From assembly GCA_012519695.1 (NCBI GenBank), contig JAAYPT010000038.1, positions 1-45,604 of the forward strand: DNA of 45,604 nucleotides, read 5' to 3'. The translations under genes were made by a program, and so were the position numbers. This document shows positions 35,613-45,500 of this stretch, piece by piece (position 1 is the stretch's first letter; every line of letters starts with the position of its first letter). Below the pieces are notes generated by a model. That model was given only the letters and a program-made list of their open reading frames with translations. It made no database searches and had not been told where the DNA came from. The stretch comes from Clostridiales bacterium (GTDB taxonomy: Bacteria; Bacillota; Clostridia; Lachnospirales; Lachnospiraceae).

Positions 35613-37097
35613 TTATGGTGTGGTCTCTTCCTCTTTTTCCGGATCTTTATAAGAATATGCGTTGGATATTCTACAATTCTCTGCTGTCAATTCTACCGGT
35701 TCCCGATAATATGCAATTACCGGCGTTCCAACTTCTGCATTGGCATAAATTGTCTGTGCTACTTCTAACGGTGCATTGATACATCCGTGAGAACCACTGG
35801 TCTTATAAATGTCTCCACCAAACTTTCCATTTCTCCATGATGCATCGTGAATTCCTACATTATAGGCAAATGGCAGGAAATAGTTTACATTGGATTCGTA
35901 GTCTTCTCCTTTTAAAACAGCCGGGCTTTGTTTGTATACAATCTTAAATACTCCATCCGGAGAACCATTGTTTCGACTGATATTTCCTGATACAATATCA
36001 CTTTCCACTACAAGCGCTCCATCCTTATAAAACCACAGATGTTGCTTGGTGTAATCAATTTCTATATAAGTATTTCCAATATCATTGGCACCTTCTACAA
36101 ATGCCCGTTGTGAATATATCGGCTCGCGGCTCACCGGCTCTCCTGCTTCTAGGTCTGCCTTCAACTGTTCTGCCTCTTTTGCCTTATTTACAATCCATCC
36201 ATAGTCTCCACCACCGATATTTACCGTATCTCCGGAAGATGTCTGGAATGCTCGCACATCTGCATATGTATTATATTTGCTTGCCAGGCTTTGTACATAC
36301 TTCTCTATTTCTTTTTCATCCAGGCTGACTTCCAGGTCATCGCTAACCTGAATAAACTTTTCCATCTGCTCCGCATCTATCTTTTCTTCACCACCTTGTA
36401 CCTGATAGGTAACAACTGCGTTCTGATATTTCTGGATTTTTGCCATGGCATCTGTCAGCTCTGAACTATTTTTCGTATATTGGGGATTCTCATAATCCTC
36501 ATCTGTTAATGTGACAGATTCCTTTCCCTCTGCTACCGCTGTCTTTACTTTTTCCAGAACCTTTTCATAAATCATATGATTTCCCATGACTTCCGGCTCG
36601 ATATAATATCCGTCTTCTCCCTTGGCAATCTTAGCATCTTGTGGCTCTGTGATATTCTCTTCCTTAAAGCAGTTCATGGACTGTACCGTGTCTGCAAGCA
36701 ACTCTTCTTTATATTCCATGGTAAGTGTTGCTTTTTCGTCTTTTTGCTTAAAAATAGAAGTAATCCATCCAAATGCATTTTGTTTTTCCAATATCTTTTT
36801 CACTGTTCCATCCGGTACATACTGACATCCAATATCCTTTCCATAAACATGATGTTTTCCGCCATCCCGGTCAAATACCGTTAACAGATATTCTTCTACA
36901 TGGTCGCCTATTTTTTCTTCTGCCTGACTTACTGTCATTCCGCCTACTTTCCATCCATTAATCTCTGTTCGGAAAATAAAATGATTTTTAAAATAAAACG
37001 CCATTCCTAAATATACCATTAATAAAAGCAGTACTACTCCGCTAATACTTCCTATTATAATTATTTGCTTTTTTCTCTTACGTCTTCTTTCCAGCAT
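35613..37097 (-). CDS. L,D-transpeptidase (YkuD) with N-terminal peptidoglycan-binding-like region
   Basis: 494 residues. A basic start, one membrane anchor (about 12-33), a central region of PG_binding_4-type (about 45-300), then a YkuD catalytic domain (about 340-470). The catalytic motif SGSHGCINAP has Cys439, with the upstream His in AYNVGIHDASWRNG. Such enzymes form 3-3 peptidoglycan cross-links or anchor proteins outside the membrane. It ends at the bidirectional terminator; the C-terminal tail PEKEEETTP is acidic. Confidence 0.93.
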   Translation of the reverse strand: MLERRRKRKKQIIIIGSISGVVLLLLMVYLGMAFYFKNHFIFRTEINGWKVGGMTVSQAEEKIGDHVEEYLLTVFDRDGGKHHVYGKDIGCQYVPDGTVKKILEKQNAFGWITSIFKQKDEKATLTMEYKEELLADTVQSMNCFKEENITEPQDAKIAKGEDGYYIEPEVMGNHMIYEKVLEKVKTAVAEGKESVTLTDEDYENPQYTKNSSELTDAMAKIQKYQNAVVTYQVQGGEEKIDAEQMEKFIQVSDDLEVSLDEKEIEKYVQSLASKYNTYADVRAFQTSSGDTVNIGGGDYGWIVNKAKEAEQLKADLEAGEPVSREPIYSQRAFVEGANDIGNTYIEIDYTKQHLWFYKDGALVVESDIVSGNISRNNGSPDGVFKIVYKQSPAVLKGEDYESNVNYFLPFAYNVGIHDASWRNGKFGGDIYKTSGSHGCINAPLEVAQTIYANAEVGTPVIAYYREPVELTAENCRISNAYSYKDPEKEEETTP

Positions 37098-37194
37098 TTT
37101 TTTCTCCTTTATTTATCACGCCAGTTTACATAACTGTATTGTCATTTTACTACGCTTCTATCATTTATTCAAGCCTGTTCTGTCCAGTTCTCTC

Positions 37195-37223
37195 TTGTAA
37201 TTTGTAAAATTTTTGACTATAAT
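37195..37223 (+). promoter_or_regulatory. predicted promoter of the AraC-type gene
   Basis: TTGTAA (37195-37200), 17 bp, TATAAT (37218-37223), followed by AGGAGG before the ATG at 37266. Confidence 0.68.
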
Positions 37224-37265
37224 AGTAATATATTCAAGCAAAATAACATCACAGGAGGCCTTACT

Positions 37266-37988
37266 ATGGGACAAAACTCTGAATATACTTCTTCTGCCAT
37301 GAGCGAACTTGCAAAACGGTATGAATTGGAAAATAAATTTTTAGATGCTATTGCATGCGGAAACAGCGAACTAGCCGTGAAATCTTATCAGGAGTTTTCT
37401 GATTTTTTATCAGCTTCTTCGCAAAAAATTCTCCCCAGAACGGATGATTTACTGCGAAACAGCAAAAACATGTTAATTATTCTTAACACCCTTTGCCGAA
37501 AAACCGTTGAGCGCAGTCAGGTTCATCCAATTTACATTGACCGTTTTTCCGCCGGTTTTGGCAGAAAAATAGAAAGCCTCACTTCCAAGGAGGAATGTGA
37601 TAAGCTTCCTATTGAAATGATAGAAAAATATTGTTCTATTGTTAAGGATTATTCACTGGCTACCTATTCGCAACTTATCCGCAACACACTTACTTACATA
37701 AATATGAATATCAGTAGTCCTATAACTTTAAAAGATGTTGCACAAAATCAGAATGTAAACGCCTCTTATCTTTCTGCTCAATTTAAACGCGAAGTAGGAG
37801 AGACCTTAACCGACTATATTCGCCAACAACGAATTCGCTCTGCCATAGCTTTACTGAACACTACAGCTATGAGTATTCAGGATATTGCTTTCCAGGTAGG
37901 CGTGGAAGATATCAGTTATTTTTCAAAACAATTCAAAAAACAGGTAGGTATGTCACCTATGCAGTACCGGAAAATGTTAAAGCAATGA
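37266..37988 (+). CDS. AraC/XylS-family transcriptional regulator
   Basis: A 240-residue regulator. The C-terminal two helix-turn-helices (about 140-240) include ITLKDVAQNQNVNASYLSAQ, FKREVGETLTDYIRQQRI and the hallmark GVEDISYFSKQFKKQVGMSP. The N-terminal 130 residues are helical (LRNSKNMLIILNTLCRKTVE), like the region preceding the AraC domain in YesN-type regulators, but there is no receiver domain. The ATG has AGGAGG upstream. Its last 32 bp overlap the end of nrdG on the opposite strand. Targets are unknown. Confidence 0.92.
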   Translation: MGQNSEYTSSAMSELAKRYELENKFLDAIACGNSELAVKSYQEFSDFLSASSQKILPRTDDLLRNSKNMLIILNTLCRKTVERSQVHPIYIDRFSAGFGRKIESLTSKEECDKLPIEMIEKYCSIVKDYSLATYSQLIRNTLTYINMNISSPITLKDVAQNQNVNASYLSAQFKREVGETLTDYIRQQRIRSAIALLNTTAMSIQDIAFQVGVEDISYFSKQFKKQVGMSPMQYRKMLKQ

Positions 37989-38490
37989 TTTTCCCTTCCT
38001 GTAACGTTTTTGGCACATCAATTACCCTCTGATTGGAAGATCCTCGAAATTGGAGGGTAATGTCTTTTTTCTCCCAAACAAATTCTCCGTCTATCAATAC
38101 ATCCAGAAGGGATAACATTTCATCTGTCACTTCGCATCGTGCTCGGCTTTCCGTCAGTAATTCCTCATCTAACAAATATCCGGTATAGCACCAAATATTT
38201 TTCTGCGGATAGGTTTCTCGCACCTTTTTTAAAAAAGGTAACAGCCGTCTTTGATTGTCCGGCTCAAATGGTTCTCCACCAAGCAATGTTAAACCGGCAA
38301 TAAAATCCGGTTTTAATGCCTGTAACAGCTCTTCTTCTGTCTCCTCTGTGAATTTTTTTCCATAATTAAAATCCCATGTTTCTGCATTAAAGCACCCTTT
38401 GCAATGATGGGTACAACCAGAAACGAACAGGGATACGCGTACCCCTGTTCCGTTTGCAATGTCTGTTTTCTTTATTTCTGCGTAATTCAT
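37957..38490 (-). CDS. nrdG: anaerobic ribonucleoside-triphosphate reductase activating protein
   Basis: A 177-residue radical-SAM activase that makes the glycyl radical on NrdD. The cluster-binding CTHHCKGC gives Cys26, Cys30 and Cys33, followed by the family-typical FNAETWDFNYG, and LLGGEPFEPDNQRRLLPFL is the GGE region. It lies 11 bp after nrdD. Its 3' end overlaps the convergent AraC-type gene by 32 bp. Confidence 0.96.
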   Translation of the reverse strand: MNYAEIKKTDIANGTGVRVSLFVSGCTHHCKGCFNAETWDFNYGKKFTEETEEELLQALKPDFIAGLTLLGGEPFEPDNQRRLLPFLKKVRETYPQKNIWCYTGYLLDEELLTESRARCEVTDEMLSLLDVLIDGEFVWEKKDITLQFRGSSNQRVIDVPKTLQEGKIIALTFSGTA

Positions 38491-38501
38491 ATTTTCCTCT
38501 T

Positions 38502-40664
38502 TTATAGATGCAATACGCGTTCTTGAATCTCCTGTGTTCTTCCCTGATTCCAGAACTGTGTTCCTATATATCCGCAGGTTCTTCGTGCTACGTTCATTTT
38601 GTCCTGATCACGATTTCCACAGTTCGGACATTCCCATACTAATTTTGAATCGTCATCGGAAACAATTTTGATTTCTCCTTCATAGCCACATACCTGACAA
38701 TAGTCACTCTTTGTATTCAACTCTGCATACATAATATTGTTGTAAATATGCTGCATTACAGAAAGTACTGCTTCAATATTATTCTGCATGTTCGGAACTT
38801 CCACATAACTTACTGCTCCACCCGGAGATAATTTCTGGAACTGTGACTCAAAGGAAAGCTTGCTAAATGCATCAATTTCTTCTGTTACATGTACATGATA
38901 ACTATTTGTAATATAATTTTTATCCGTTACGCCCTTGATAATTCCAAATCTTCTCTGTAAACATTTGGCAAATTTATAAGTAGTGGATTCCAATGGTGTT
39001 CCATATAAACTAAAATCTATATTGGTCTCTTCTCTCCACTTCTGGCAGGCATCGTTCATTCCCTGCATTACCTTTAATGCAAATGGAGTTGCCTCCGGAT
39101 CTGTATGGGACTTTCCAGTCATATATTTGGTGCATTCACATAATCCCGCATATCCCAGTGATATTGTAGAATATCCACCATATAATAACTTGTCAATGGT
39201 TTCGCCCTTTTTCAATCTTGCCAATGCACCGTACTGCCATAAAATAGGTGCTACATCAGACGGTGTGCCTTTTAAACGATTGTGTCGATACATTAGTGCT
39301 TCTCTGCAAAGTACCAATCTTTCATTGAATATCTGCCAGAACTTCTCCATATCTCCACCGGATGAACAGGCAATGTCTACCAGATTCAAAGTTACAACAC
39401 CCTGATTAAATCTTCCATAGAACTTATATTTATCGTTCTCGTCTTTATATACAGTAAGGAAAGAACGGCATCCCATACAAGGATAGCAGTTTCCTTCTTT
39501 ATTTTCTTTCATGATTTTCTCGGAAATATAATCCGGCACCATACGCTTTGCTGTACACTTAGCTGCTAACTGGGTTAAATGCCAGTATTTACTTCCTTCT
39601 TTGATATTATCTTCTTCCAAAACATAAATTAACTTTGGAAATGCCGGAGTAATATAGATACCTTTTTCATTCTTCACTCCCTGCATACGCTGAATGAGCA
39701 TCTCTTCAATCACCATGGCAAGGTCATCTCTGGTACGACCTTCCGGTACTTCATCCAAATACATAAATACCGTCACAAACGGAGCCTGTCCATTGGTAGT
39801 CATCAATGTAATGACCTGATACTGTATCATCTGTACACCGCGCTTGATTTCTTCTTTTACACGCATTTCTGCTATCTCGTCTATCTTTTCTTCATTTAAT
39901 TCAAGACCTGCGGCTGTAAATTCTTCTCTTACAATTCTTCTTAACTTCTGACGGCTCACATCTACAAATGGTGCCAAATGGGAAAGTGTAATACTCTGTC
40001 CGCCGTACTGTGAGCTGGCAATCTGAGCAATCGCCTGTGTTGCTACATTACATGCTGTGGAAAAACTCTTTGGCTTTTCAATCATGGTTTCACTAATTAC
40101 CGTACCATTCTGAAGCATGTCCTCTAAATTTACCAGGCAACAATTGTGCATATGCTGCGCAAAGTAATCTGCATCATGGAAATGTATAATTCCCTCTTCA
40201 TGTGCTCGTACAATATTATCCGGCAAAAGAAATCTTCTGGTAATATCCTTGCTGACTTCTCCTGCCATATAATCACGCTGAACGCTATTTACAATTGGAT
40301 TTTTATTGGAATTTTCCTGTTTTATCTCTTCATTATTACATTCAATCAAACTTAAAATCTGCTGGTCTGTAGAATTAGACTTACGCACCAATGCACGTTT
40401 GTATCTGTATGTGATGTACTTTCTGGCAACTTCAAATGCCTTCATTTCCATCAGTTCATTCTCTACTAAATCCTGTATCTCTTCTACATTGTAAGTACGA
40501 TCCATTGCTTCGCAGAAATCTGTAATACGCTCTGTTATATTCAATATCTGTTTCTCTGTCAGTTGTTCATTCTCTGACACTTCTTTATTCGCCTTGCGGA
40601 TAGCCTCAATAATCTTCGTAACATCGAAACCTACTTCTTTTCCGCTTCTTTTAATAATTCTCAT
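38502..40664 (-). CDS. nrdD: anaerobic (class III) ribonucleoside-triphosphate reductase
   Basis: A 720-residue glycyl-radical enzyme reducing NTPs to dNTPs without oxygen, using formate or a thiol donor. It has an N-terminal ATP-cone (about 1-95, MRIIKRSGKEVGFDVTKIIE), a large barrel with HNCCLVNLEDML and GCRSFLTVY, a C-terminal zinc site from CQVCG and CPNCGNRD, and the radical loop RTCGYIG (Gly698). It is the first gene of nrdDG. Confidence 0.97.
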   Translation of the reverse strand: MRIIKRSGKEVGFDVTKIIEAIRKANKEVSENEQLTEKQILNITERITDFCEAMDRTYNVEEIQDLVENELMEMKAFEVARKYITYRYKRALVRKSNSTDQQILSLIECNNEEIKQENSNKNPIVNSVQRDYMAGEVSKDITRRFLLPDNIVRAHEEGIIHFHDADYFAQHMHNCCLVNLEDMLQNGTVISETMIEKPKSFSTACNVATQAIAQIASSQYGGQSITLSHLAPFVDVSRQKLRRIVREEFTAAGLELNEEKIDEIAEMRVKEEIKRGVQMIQYQVITLMTTNGQAPFVTVFMYLDEVPEGRTRDDLAMVIEEMLIQRMQGVKNEKGIYITPAFPKLIYVLEEDNIKEGSKYWHLTQLAAKCTAKRMVPDYISEKIMKENKEGNCYPCMGCRSFLTVYKDENDKYKFYGRFNQGVVTLNLVDIACSSGGDMEKFWQIFNERLVLCREALMYRHNRLKGTPSDVAPILWQYGALARLKKGETIDKLLYGGYSTISLGYAGLCECTKYMTGKSHTDPEATPFALKVMQGMNDACQKWREETNIDFSLYGTPLESTTYKFAKCLQRRFGIIKGVTDKNYITNSYHVHVTEEIDAFSKLSFESQFQKLSPGGAVSYVEVPNMQNNIEAVLSVMQHIYNNIMYAELNTKSDYCQVCGYEGEIKIVSDDDSKLVWECPNCGNRDQDKMNVARRTCGYIGTQFWNQGRTQEIQERVLHL

Positions 40665-40681
40665 TTCATTCCCTCCGACCT

Positions 40682-40693
40682 ACTAAATATAGT
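40682..40693. promoter_or_regulatory. possible NrdR-box-like site upstream of nrdD
   Basis: ACTATATTTAGT on the minus strand, between the predicted promoter and the nrdD start, resembles the partly palindromic core of NrdR boxes. A paired second box is not clear, so this is tentative. Confidence 0.3.
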
Positions 40694-40730
40694 ATCGGGA
40701 ACCATTTCCCATACCATATGTTGCTTTTCT

Positions 40731-40759
40731 ATTATATTATTATAGATATAAAAAAGCAA
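40731..40759 (-). promoter_or_regulatory. predicted nrdDG promoter
   Basis: TTGCTT (40759-40754), 17 bp, TATAAT (40736-40731) on the minus strand. The -35 lies within the 16-bp palindrome at 40756-40771. Confidence 0.68.
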
Positions 40760-40771
40760 TATTAATATTGC
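40756..40771. promoter_or_regulatory. 16-bp palindrome over the nrdDG -35
   Basis: GCAATATTAATATTGC is a perfect palindrome that overlaps the -35, a position typical of a repressor operator. It does not match the FNR consensus TTGAT-N4-ATCAA. Confidence 0.55.
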
Positions 40772-40904
40772 CCAATTTTCAGCGGCATTTTCAGAGAGAT
40801 TTTCTACTTGCCATCTCCTTGTGGTAGTTCTATCCCTGTTACACCATTTCTTTATTCATGATTTTATTTTTTGTTTCAAAATAGTTTTACAACATTTATT
40901 ACAT

Positions 40905-40953
40905 CGCACACAAAAATAAATACAGTGGCGGCTACTACTACCACCACTGTATT
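40905..40953 (-). terminator. terminator of the solute-binding protein-chemoreceptor operon
   Basis: AATACAGTGG (40919-40928) pairs with CCACTGTATT (40944-40953); on the minus strand it is followed by TATTTTTGTG. The rest of the 40665-40996 gap holds the nrdDG promoter region and no gene. Confidence 0.75.
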
Positions 40954-40996
40954 AAAAATATCCTTTTTCTTTTACACTGTTTTTCTATGTATCACC

Positions 40997-42730
40997 TTAT
41001 AGCTTTACAAATACCTCTGTCTCTTGTTTTAAAGCACCTGCAATCTGCTGGTTTTCATCCATATGACCGGTAATACTATCCATATCGCCCACAAGAACCT
41101 GTGTATTTTCTGCTGCACCCGTTACTCCGGTTACACCTTCGTCGATTGCAGTCGTGATACTGTCTATAGATTTTGCAATTTCAGAAACCGCAGACTTCAA
41201 TGCATCTGTCTTTGTATTAAATTCTGCCATTACGGTCTCAATATAAGTTGCATTATCTTTGTATTCACTTCCGGCAGTTACGAAGGACTCAAACTCCGGT
41301 AAAATAGATTCGTTCATATAAGATACTAAGTCATTTGCATGATTTGCCAAGTTATGTACTGCGGAAGTTACAATGCCGTTAATCTGTTGAATATTATTTG
41401 CAGCTTCTCTACTTGCATCAGCAAGCTGGCTAATCTCGTCAGCAACAACTGCAAAACCTTTTCCTGCTTCTCCTGCTCTTGCCGCTTCAATTGATGCATT
41501 CAACGCAAGTAAGTTTGTCTGGCTTGCAATATTTAAAATGTCATCTGTTAAGCTGTTTACCTGGTTAACGCTATTGCTCTCTTCAATTGCCTGATTTAAT
41601 ACGCTTAAAATTTCATTTACCTTAACGCTGGTAGATTCCATATTGGTCCGTGCTGTGTTTTCCATGCTTTCTGCATGTTCTTTCATTTGAATGGAGTAAT
41701 CGTTAATCTTACTTGTCTTATCTGCAATTTCATTTACTTCATCTCGTACTTCACCGGCATTGGTGTTGATAACTGCTGCATTGGCAGATACTTCTTCCAT
41801 GGTTGCTGCCAATTCTTCTGTTAATGCTGACAAATCGGATACACTATTGTTGGAAGTTCTTACACTATCCATAACTTCATTTACTACTACATCCATCTTC
41901 TGAGAGTTGTTTGTAATCATTTGGAAAATATGTTGCAGTTTTTCCATAAATACATTGATACCTTTTCCTAATGCTGCAATCTCATCATCGGAATAAACGG
42001 TAACACGTTTTGTCAAGTCTCCTTCTCTTCGATCAATGTCACTGATAATCTGAGAAATTTCTCTCTGCGCAATACTAATTGGCTTAATAATAAGTTTGTT
42101 TACGCTAAAGATTGCTGCCAAAATCGCTACTACACTAATAATAATAGTAATACTATTGCTAACTAATGCAGAATTATATACACTTGCCAACTGGCTACGG
42201 GCACTTGCTGCTCCTTTATTCGCCGTCTCTATCAATGTATCAATATTTTTCTGCATAGCATCTCCATAGGCTGCTAAATCTCCATTTGCACATGCATATG
42301 CTGCTTCACTGTTTCCGTTTGCACTATACGCCGCTACATTTGCCATTGCATCTTTTAGTCCCTGATAATTCGTCATCAGCTCTTCATAGGTTTGCTTTTC
42401 TGCTTCCGACATTTCTTCCTTGTATTTCGCTAAATTTTCTTCCAGCTCTGTTTCTTCTGTCTTAATTCCATCCATAATACTAATCATGGTATCTGCATTT
42501 GTTGCAATAATATGAGATAATGCCTTATTATGTAACTCTTGTGTCTGTTGCTGAATTACTCCTAAATCAGAAATTCCTGTCATATAATTATCTGCTATAT
42601 TAGATGCATTGGCATTTACATTACGGATATTCATAATTGCCATAGCATTGGAAATAATCGATACTATTCCTAATATAAGAACAGGAATCATAATATACAT
42701 TTTTATACTGGCATGCTTCTTGTTTTTCAT
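40997..42730 (-). CDS. methyl-accepting chemotaxis protein
   Basis: A 577-residue chemoreceptor: membrane helix 1 (about 11-33), a periplasm-facing helical ligand domain of about 155 residues (4HB-like), membrane helix 2 (about 188-210), HAMP (about 211-265) and a cytoplasmic coiled coil. The kinase-control tip has [20 protein letters not shown] and [20 protein letters not shown]. It is the second gene of an operon after a solute-binding lipoprotein (27 bp gap, AGGAGG before ATG). This suggests the receptor may read the ligand-loaded binding protein. Confidence 0.95.
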   Translation of the reverse strand: MKNKKHASIKMYIMIPVLILGIVSIISNAMAIMNIRNVNANASNIADNYMTGISDLGVIQQQTQELHNKALSHIIATNADTMISIMDGIKTEETELEENLAKYKEEMSEAEKQTYEELMTNYQGLKDAMANVAAYSANGNSEAAYACANGDLAAYGDAMQKNIDTLIETANKGAASARSQLASVYNSALVSNSITIIISVVAILAAIFSVNKLIIKPISIAQREISQIISDIDRREGDLTKRVTVYSDDEIAALGKGINVFMEKLQHIFQMITNNSQKMDVVVNEVMDSVRTSNNSVSDLSALTEELAATMEEVSANAAVINTNAGEVRDEVNEIADKTSKINDYSIQMKEHAESMENTARTNMESTSVKVNEILSVLNQAIEESNSVNQVNSLTDDILNIASQTNLLALNASIEAARAGEAGKGFAVVADEISQLADASREAANNIQQINGIVTSAVHNLANHANDLVSYMNESILPEFESFVTAGSEYKDNATYIETVMAEFNTKTDALKSAVSEIAKSIDSITTAIDEGVTGVTGAAENTQVLVGDMDSITGHMDENQQIAGALKQETEVFVKL

Positions 42731-42757
42731 ATGTATTCCTCCTGCAATTTACAATTA

Positions 42758-44023
42758 CTACTGTCCAACCGATGCGGTAATTGCTTTGACTGTGTTATCC
42801 ATTAATTTTTGTAAATCCGTGCCGTCCGGATTGCCTGCTGCTAATGTACTTCCCAGCTCTGAGATTGGATTCCAATAGTTGTTTCCAACTCTCTGAAGTA
42901 CTGCATATTCTGACTGCGCTGTAAGTGCCTGAATTGCCGGAGAGTTCTTTACTTCATCAGAAGCTGCTTCATTATTATTACATGGTCCCTGTTCCCTTTC
43001 TTCAAAACGAAGCTTCTGATTTTGCTCATTGGTAATCCAATCTGCTAATTTCAATGCCCAATCAGTATGCTTAGAATATGCATTAACACCTACCATCTTA
43101 TATCCTTTAAAAGATGCCATCTGCACCTGCTGACCTGCACAAGTATAGGTTGGTAATTTTACTGCACCAAAGTTATCTCCCCATGCTTCCTTTAAAGTGG
43201 ATACATCCCATGCACCACTTATGCCTGCTGCAACAGTTCCATTCTTTGCGCCTTCTACAAAATCTGCATCTACCATATTGGCAAATCCAGGATTTGCCGC
43301 AATCGCCAACATTGCCTGTGCAATATCAACACCTTTGATGTTTCCCTCTGTGCTATTCCAGTCACAGCTCATACTAATACCATCATCATTTAAGCTCAGA
43401 TTCAATCCGGTATTTCCAAAGAAGGAATATAGATACCATCCGGAAGACCAATCCATTACTACTTTTTTATTAGCCGCTGCCGCAACATTTAACATCTGGT
43501 CGAGACTTGCTACGTCTGCATCAGAAAAAACACTTTTATCATAATACATAAGGTATCCATTGTCTGCTGTCATGGGATATGCATACAAAGTATCATTTAC
43601 AGAGGCTGCTGCTACCGCTTCTTCCAAATTTGCTGACTTCACTTCGTCTGCATTATCCACCGGTACCAGCGCACCGGCTGCTGCCAAACTTAATAACTGG
43701 TCATCTGCAAAGGCAAATACATCTGCGCCATTCAGGACATCTCCCAACAAAGCATCCTTACAAGACGCTTCACTTTCTGCCTCAATTGTAATATCAAAAT
43801 CTGCCTGATCAGCATATTCTTTCTTAAAGCTATCCACTATTTCTGCTAATAATGCCTGATCTTCTTCTGCCCCCCAAAGAGTTAACTCCACCGTACCGCT
43901 TTCTTTTTGCGCTTTCTCTGTCTTAGAGGTACTGCTCTTTTTCTTCTGGCTTCCCGCACATCCACTAAGTGCCATGCTAACCGCTAAGACAACCGCTGTA
44001 ATTGCTGCCATCTTTTTCTTCAT
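42758..44023 (-). CDS. extracellular solute-binding lipoprotein (family 1, sugar-type)
   Basis: 421 residues from ATG 44023 (AGGAAG upstream); the longer frame to 44062 is not supported. The lipobox LSGC (Cys22) follows a signal peptide MKKKMAAITAVVLAVSMALS and a short Ser/Lys spacer. The mature part resembles the MalE class: VELTLWGAEEDQALLAEIV, then AYPMTADNGYLMYYDKSVFS. No ABC permease or ATPase gene adjoins it; the next gene is a chemoreceptor. The ligand is unknown; a sugar or oligosaccharide is likely by class. Confidence 0.92.
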   Translation of the reverse strand: MKKKMAAITAVVLAVSMALSGCAGSQKKKSSTSKTEKAQKESGTVELTLWGAEEDQALLAEIVDSFKKEYADQADFDITIEAESEASCKDALLGDVLNGADVFAFADDQLLSLAAAGALVPVDNADEVKSANLEEAVAAASVNDTLYAYPMTADNGYLMYYDKSVFSDADVASLDQMLNVAAAANKKVVMDWSSGWYLYSFFGNTGLNLSLNDDGISMSCDWNSTEGNIKGVDIAQAMLAIAANPGFANMVDADFVEGAKNGTVAAGISGAWDVSTLKEAWGDNFGAVKLPTYTCAGQQVQMASFKGYKMVGVNAYSKHTDWALKLADWITNEQNQKLRFEEREQGPCNNNEAASDEVKNSPAIQALTAQSEYAVLQRVGNNYWNPISELGSTLAAGNPDGTDLQKLMDNTVKAITASVGQ

Positions 44024-44068
44024 GTCACTACTTCCTTTCTTTCTTGTGATATTGATATACATATATTA

Positions 44069-44097
44069 ATTATAGCACATTTTTACATTTTTTCCAT
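44069..44097 (-). promoter_or_regulatory. possible promoter of the solute-binding protein gene
   Basis: TGC-TATAAT, an extended -10 (44074-44069), with a weak -35 (TATGGA-like) 17 bp upstream. The remainder of 44098-44312 is A+T-rich and shows no gene. Confidence 0.45.
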
Positions 44098-44312
44098 ATC
44101 TTTATGTATATATTAGTATTTTTTTACCAATATTTTGTGCTTATAATACCGTTTTTTCTTCACACATGTATTTGTGTGAAATCGTTCTCATTCTCGTATG
44201 TAGTACTTTTTTACCATTCTAACACACACACAAAATTTGCTACTATTTTCTAAAAAATGAAACAGGAAAATCGTAACTTTCACACTTTAATACAACACGG
44301 TATTTCCTATTA

Positions 44313-44358
44313 CACAAAAAAATTACCGCAATCCCCTTTACAAGGGTTTGCGGTAATT
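44313..44358 (-). terminator. terminator of the truncated tuf gene
   Basis: AATTACCGCAA (44321-44331) pairs with TTGCGGTAATT (44348-44358), with an inner CCCTT/AAGGG stem. Seven T residues follow on the minus strand. Confidence 0.85.
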
Positions 44359-44377
44359 AAAGTTCTATCAGTTATAA

Positions 44378-44431
44378 TTATTCGATAACTGTAGCAACAC
44401 GTCCTGTTCCTACAGTACGTCCACCTTCACG
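44378..44431 (-). pseudogene. tuf: 3' remnant of elongation factor Tu
   Basis: The minus strand encodes REGGRTVGTGRVATVIE and a stop, the exact C-terminus of EF-Tu (17 codons), followed by a terminator 20 bp later. Upstream of CGT 44431 the sequence departs abruptly: the expected FAI codons before REGG are missing and unrelated A+T-rich DNA follows. So tuf is cut here, by an integration or rearrangement whose far side lies to the right. Confidence 0.88.
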
Positions 44432-44573
44432 CTTTCAAGTAAACTTACAGATAATGAAATTCCTTGTATTTATGTTGTTTTTATTCCTTAATTTTCCACC
44501 CATTCTTTTTAAAATACCCTGTTTTTTATTTTTTAAGGTCAAAACGAGGTCACGTAGGAACTTAGAAATAATG
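44432..44573. other. A+T-rich sequence next to the tuf junction
   Basis: About 140 bp without a gene, starting at the point where tuf homology stops. No inverted repeat typical of an insertion sequence was seen; it may be the edge of an integrated element. Confidence 0.4.
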
Positions 44574-45500
44574 TTATCTATTTTTTACCCACATATTATA
44601 ATTGGTCTCCGCATTCTTTCCACCATGTGCTTTAAAGATGTTTTTCCAATCTTCTAATGTAAGACTACCCAACCATTCTTTTACCTTTTCACATTGCTTA
44701 ATATCTATCTCACCATTCCTGCTATACCATTCCTTCGATAATATATGTGCCGCATACCTTGATACACCTAACATACACAAAGCTACTGCAACCATACTAT
44801 CAACTCCAAAATAGATAAATGCGGGAATAAGTGGATACGAATCGTCTTGTTTTTCCTGTGGATTAACAATTCCCTGTGCTTTAAAAACAGCCGAAATCCC
44901 CCATGGCAAATTATTAATAAGCCTAGAATATATGTACTTTCCGCATATATTCATCTTATCCTGTATATTACACTCTTCCCTATTTATACATGCATCAGAA
45001 ATTGCTCTTATACTCTTTCCATGAACCCACATCTTAGTTAACAAAGCAACATTTTCAGCATTCAATGGTGCGTTTGAATCATATATTCCTAAATTAATTT
45101 CAGGGATTCCATTAACCAGCTTAATTATATCTACTAGCTGATTGTCTCTACCACTAAACAATACTCTACTATTAGGAATAGACATTTTTGTATGATTAAT
45201 CTCATACATCAACTTTTTCATACTGATACTACTTATTCCTGTAGTATCAATAATATCCATAAGCTTCTTCTTTTTCAAATCACCTTCAATTTTTCCAATA
45301 TAATTTTTAGTGATTCGTAATAGTTTTTCTGCAAGTACACTATTCCCCTTTTTTTCAAGATTTGAATATACATAACTGCCACGCAATAAATCCTCTACTT
45401 CTATATCTTCATACAGCTTCTCAATATGATAAATATACTGTAATAAAGTAGACAATTCTCCATATTGCTCAATATATGCTTGAGTTTCCGCAAATTGCAT
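44574..45500 (-). pseudogene. helicase-like C-terminal fragment (uncertain)
   Basis: A 308-residue frame, MQFAETQAYIEQYGELSTLL to WVKNR, with no ribosome-binding site before its first ATG and a stop seven codons upstream, so it is probably the C-terminal piece of a larger protein. AENVALLTKMWVHGKSIRAI, then LPWGISAVFKAQGIV and AFIYFGVDSMVAVALCMLGV, resemble the C-terminal helical region of large DEAD/DEAH helicases found in mobile or defence loci. Helicase motifs themselves (Walker A and B) are absent. Codon use looks more A+T-rich than the neighbours. Assignment is low confidence. Confidence 0.4.

Noticed and set aside
38983-39405. Plus-strand 140-codon frame inside nrdD
   Set aside because: Complement of a highly conserved enzyme frame, with no start signal.
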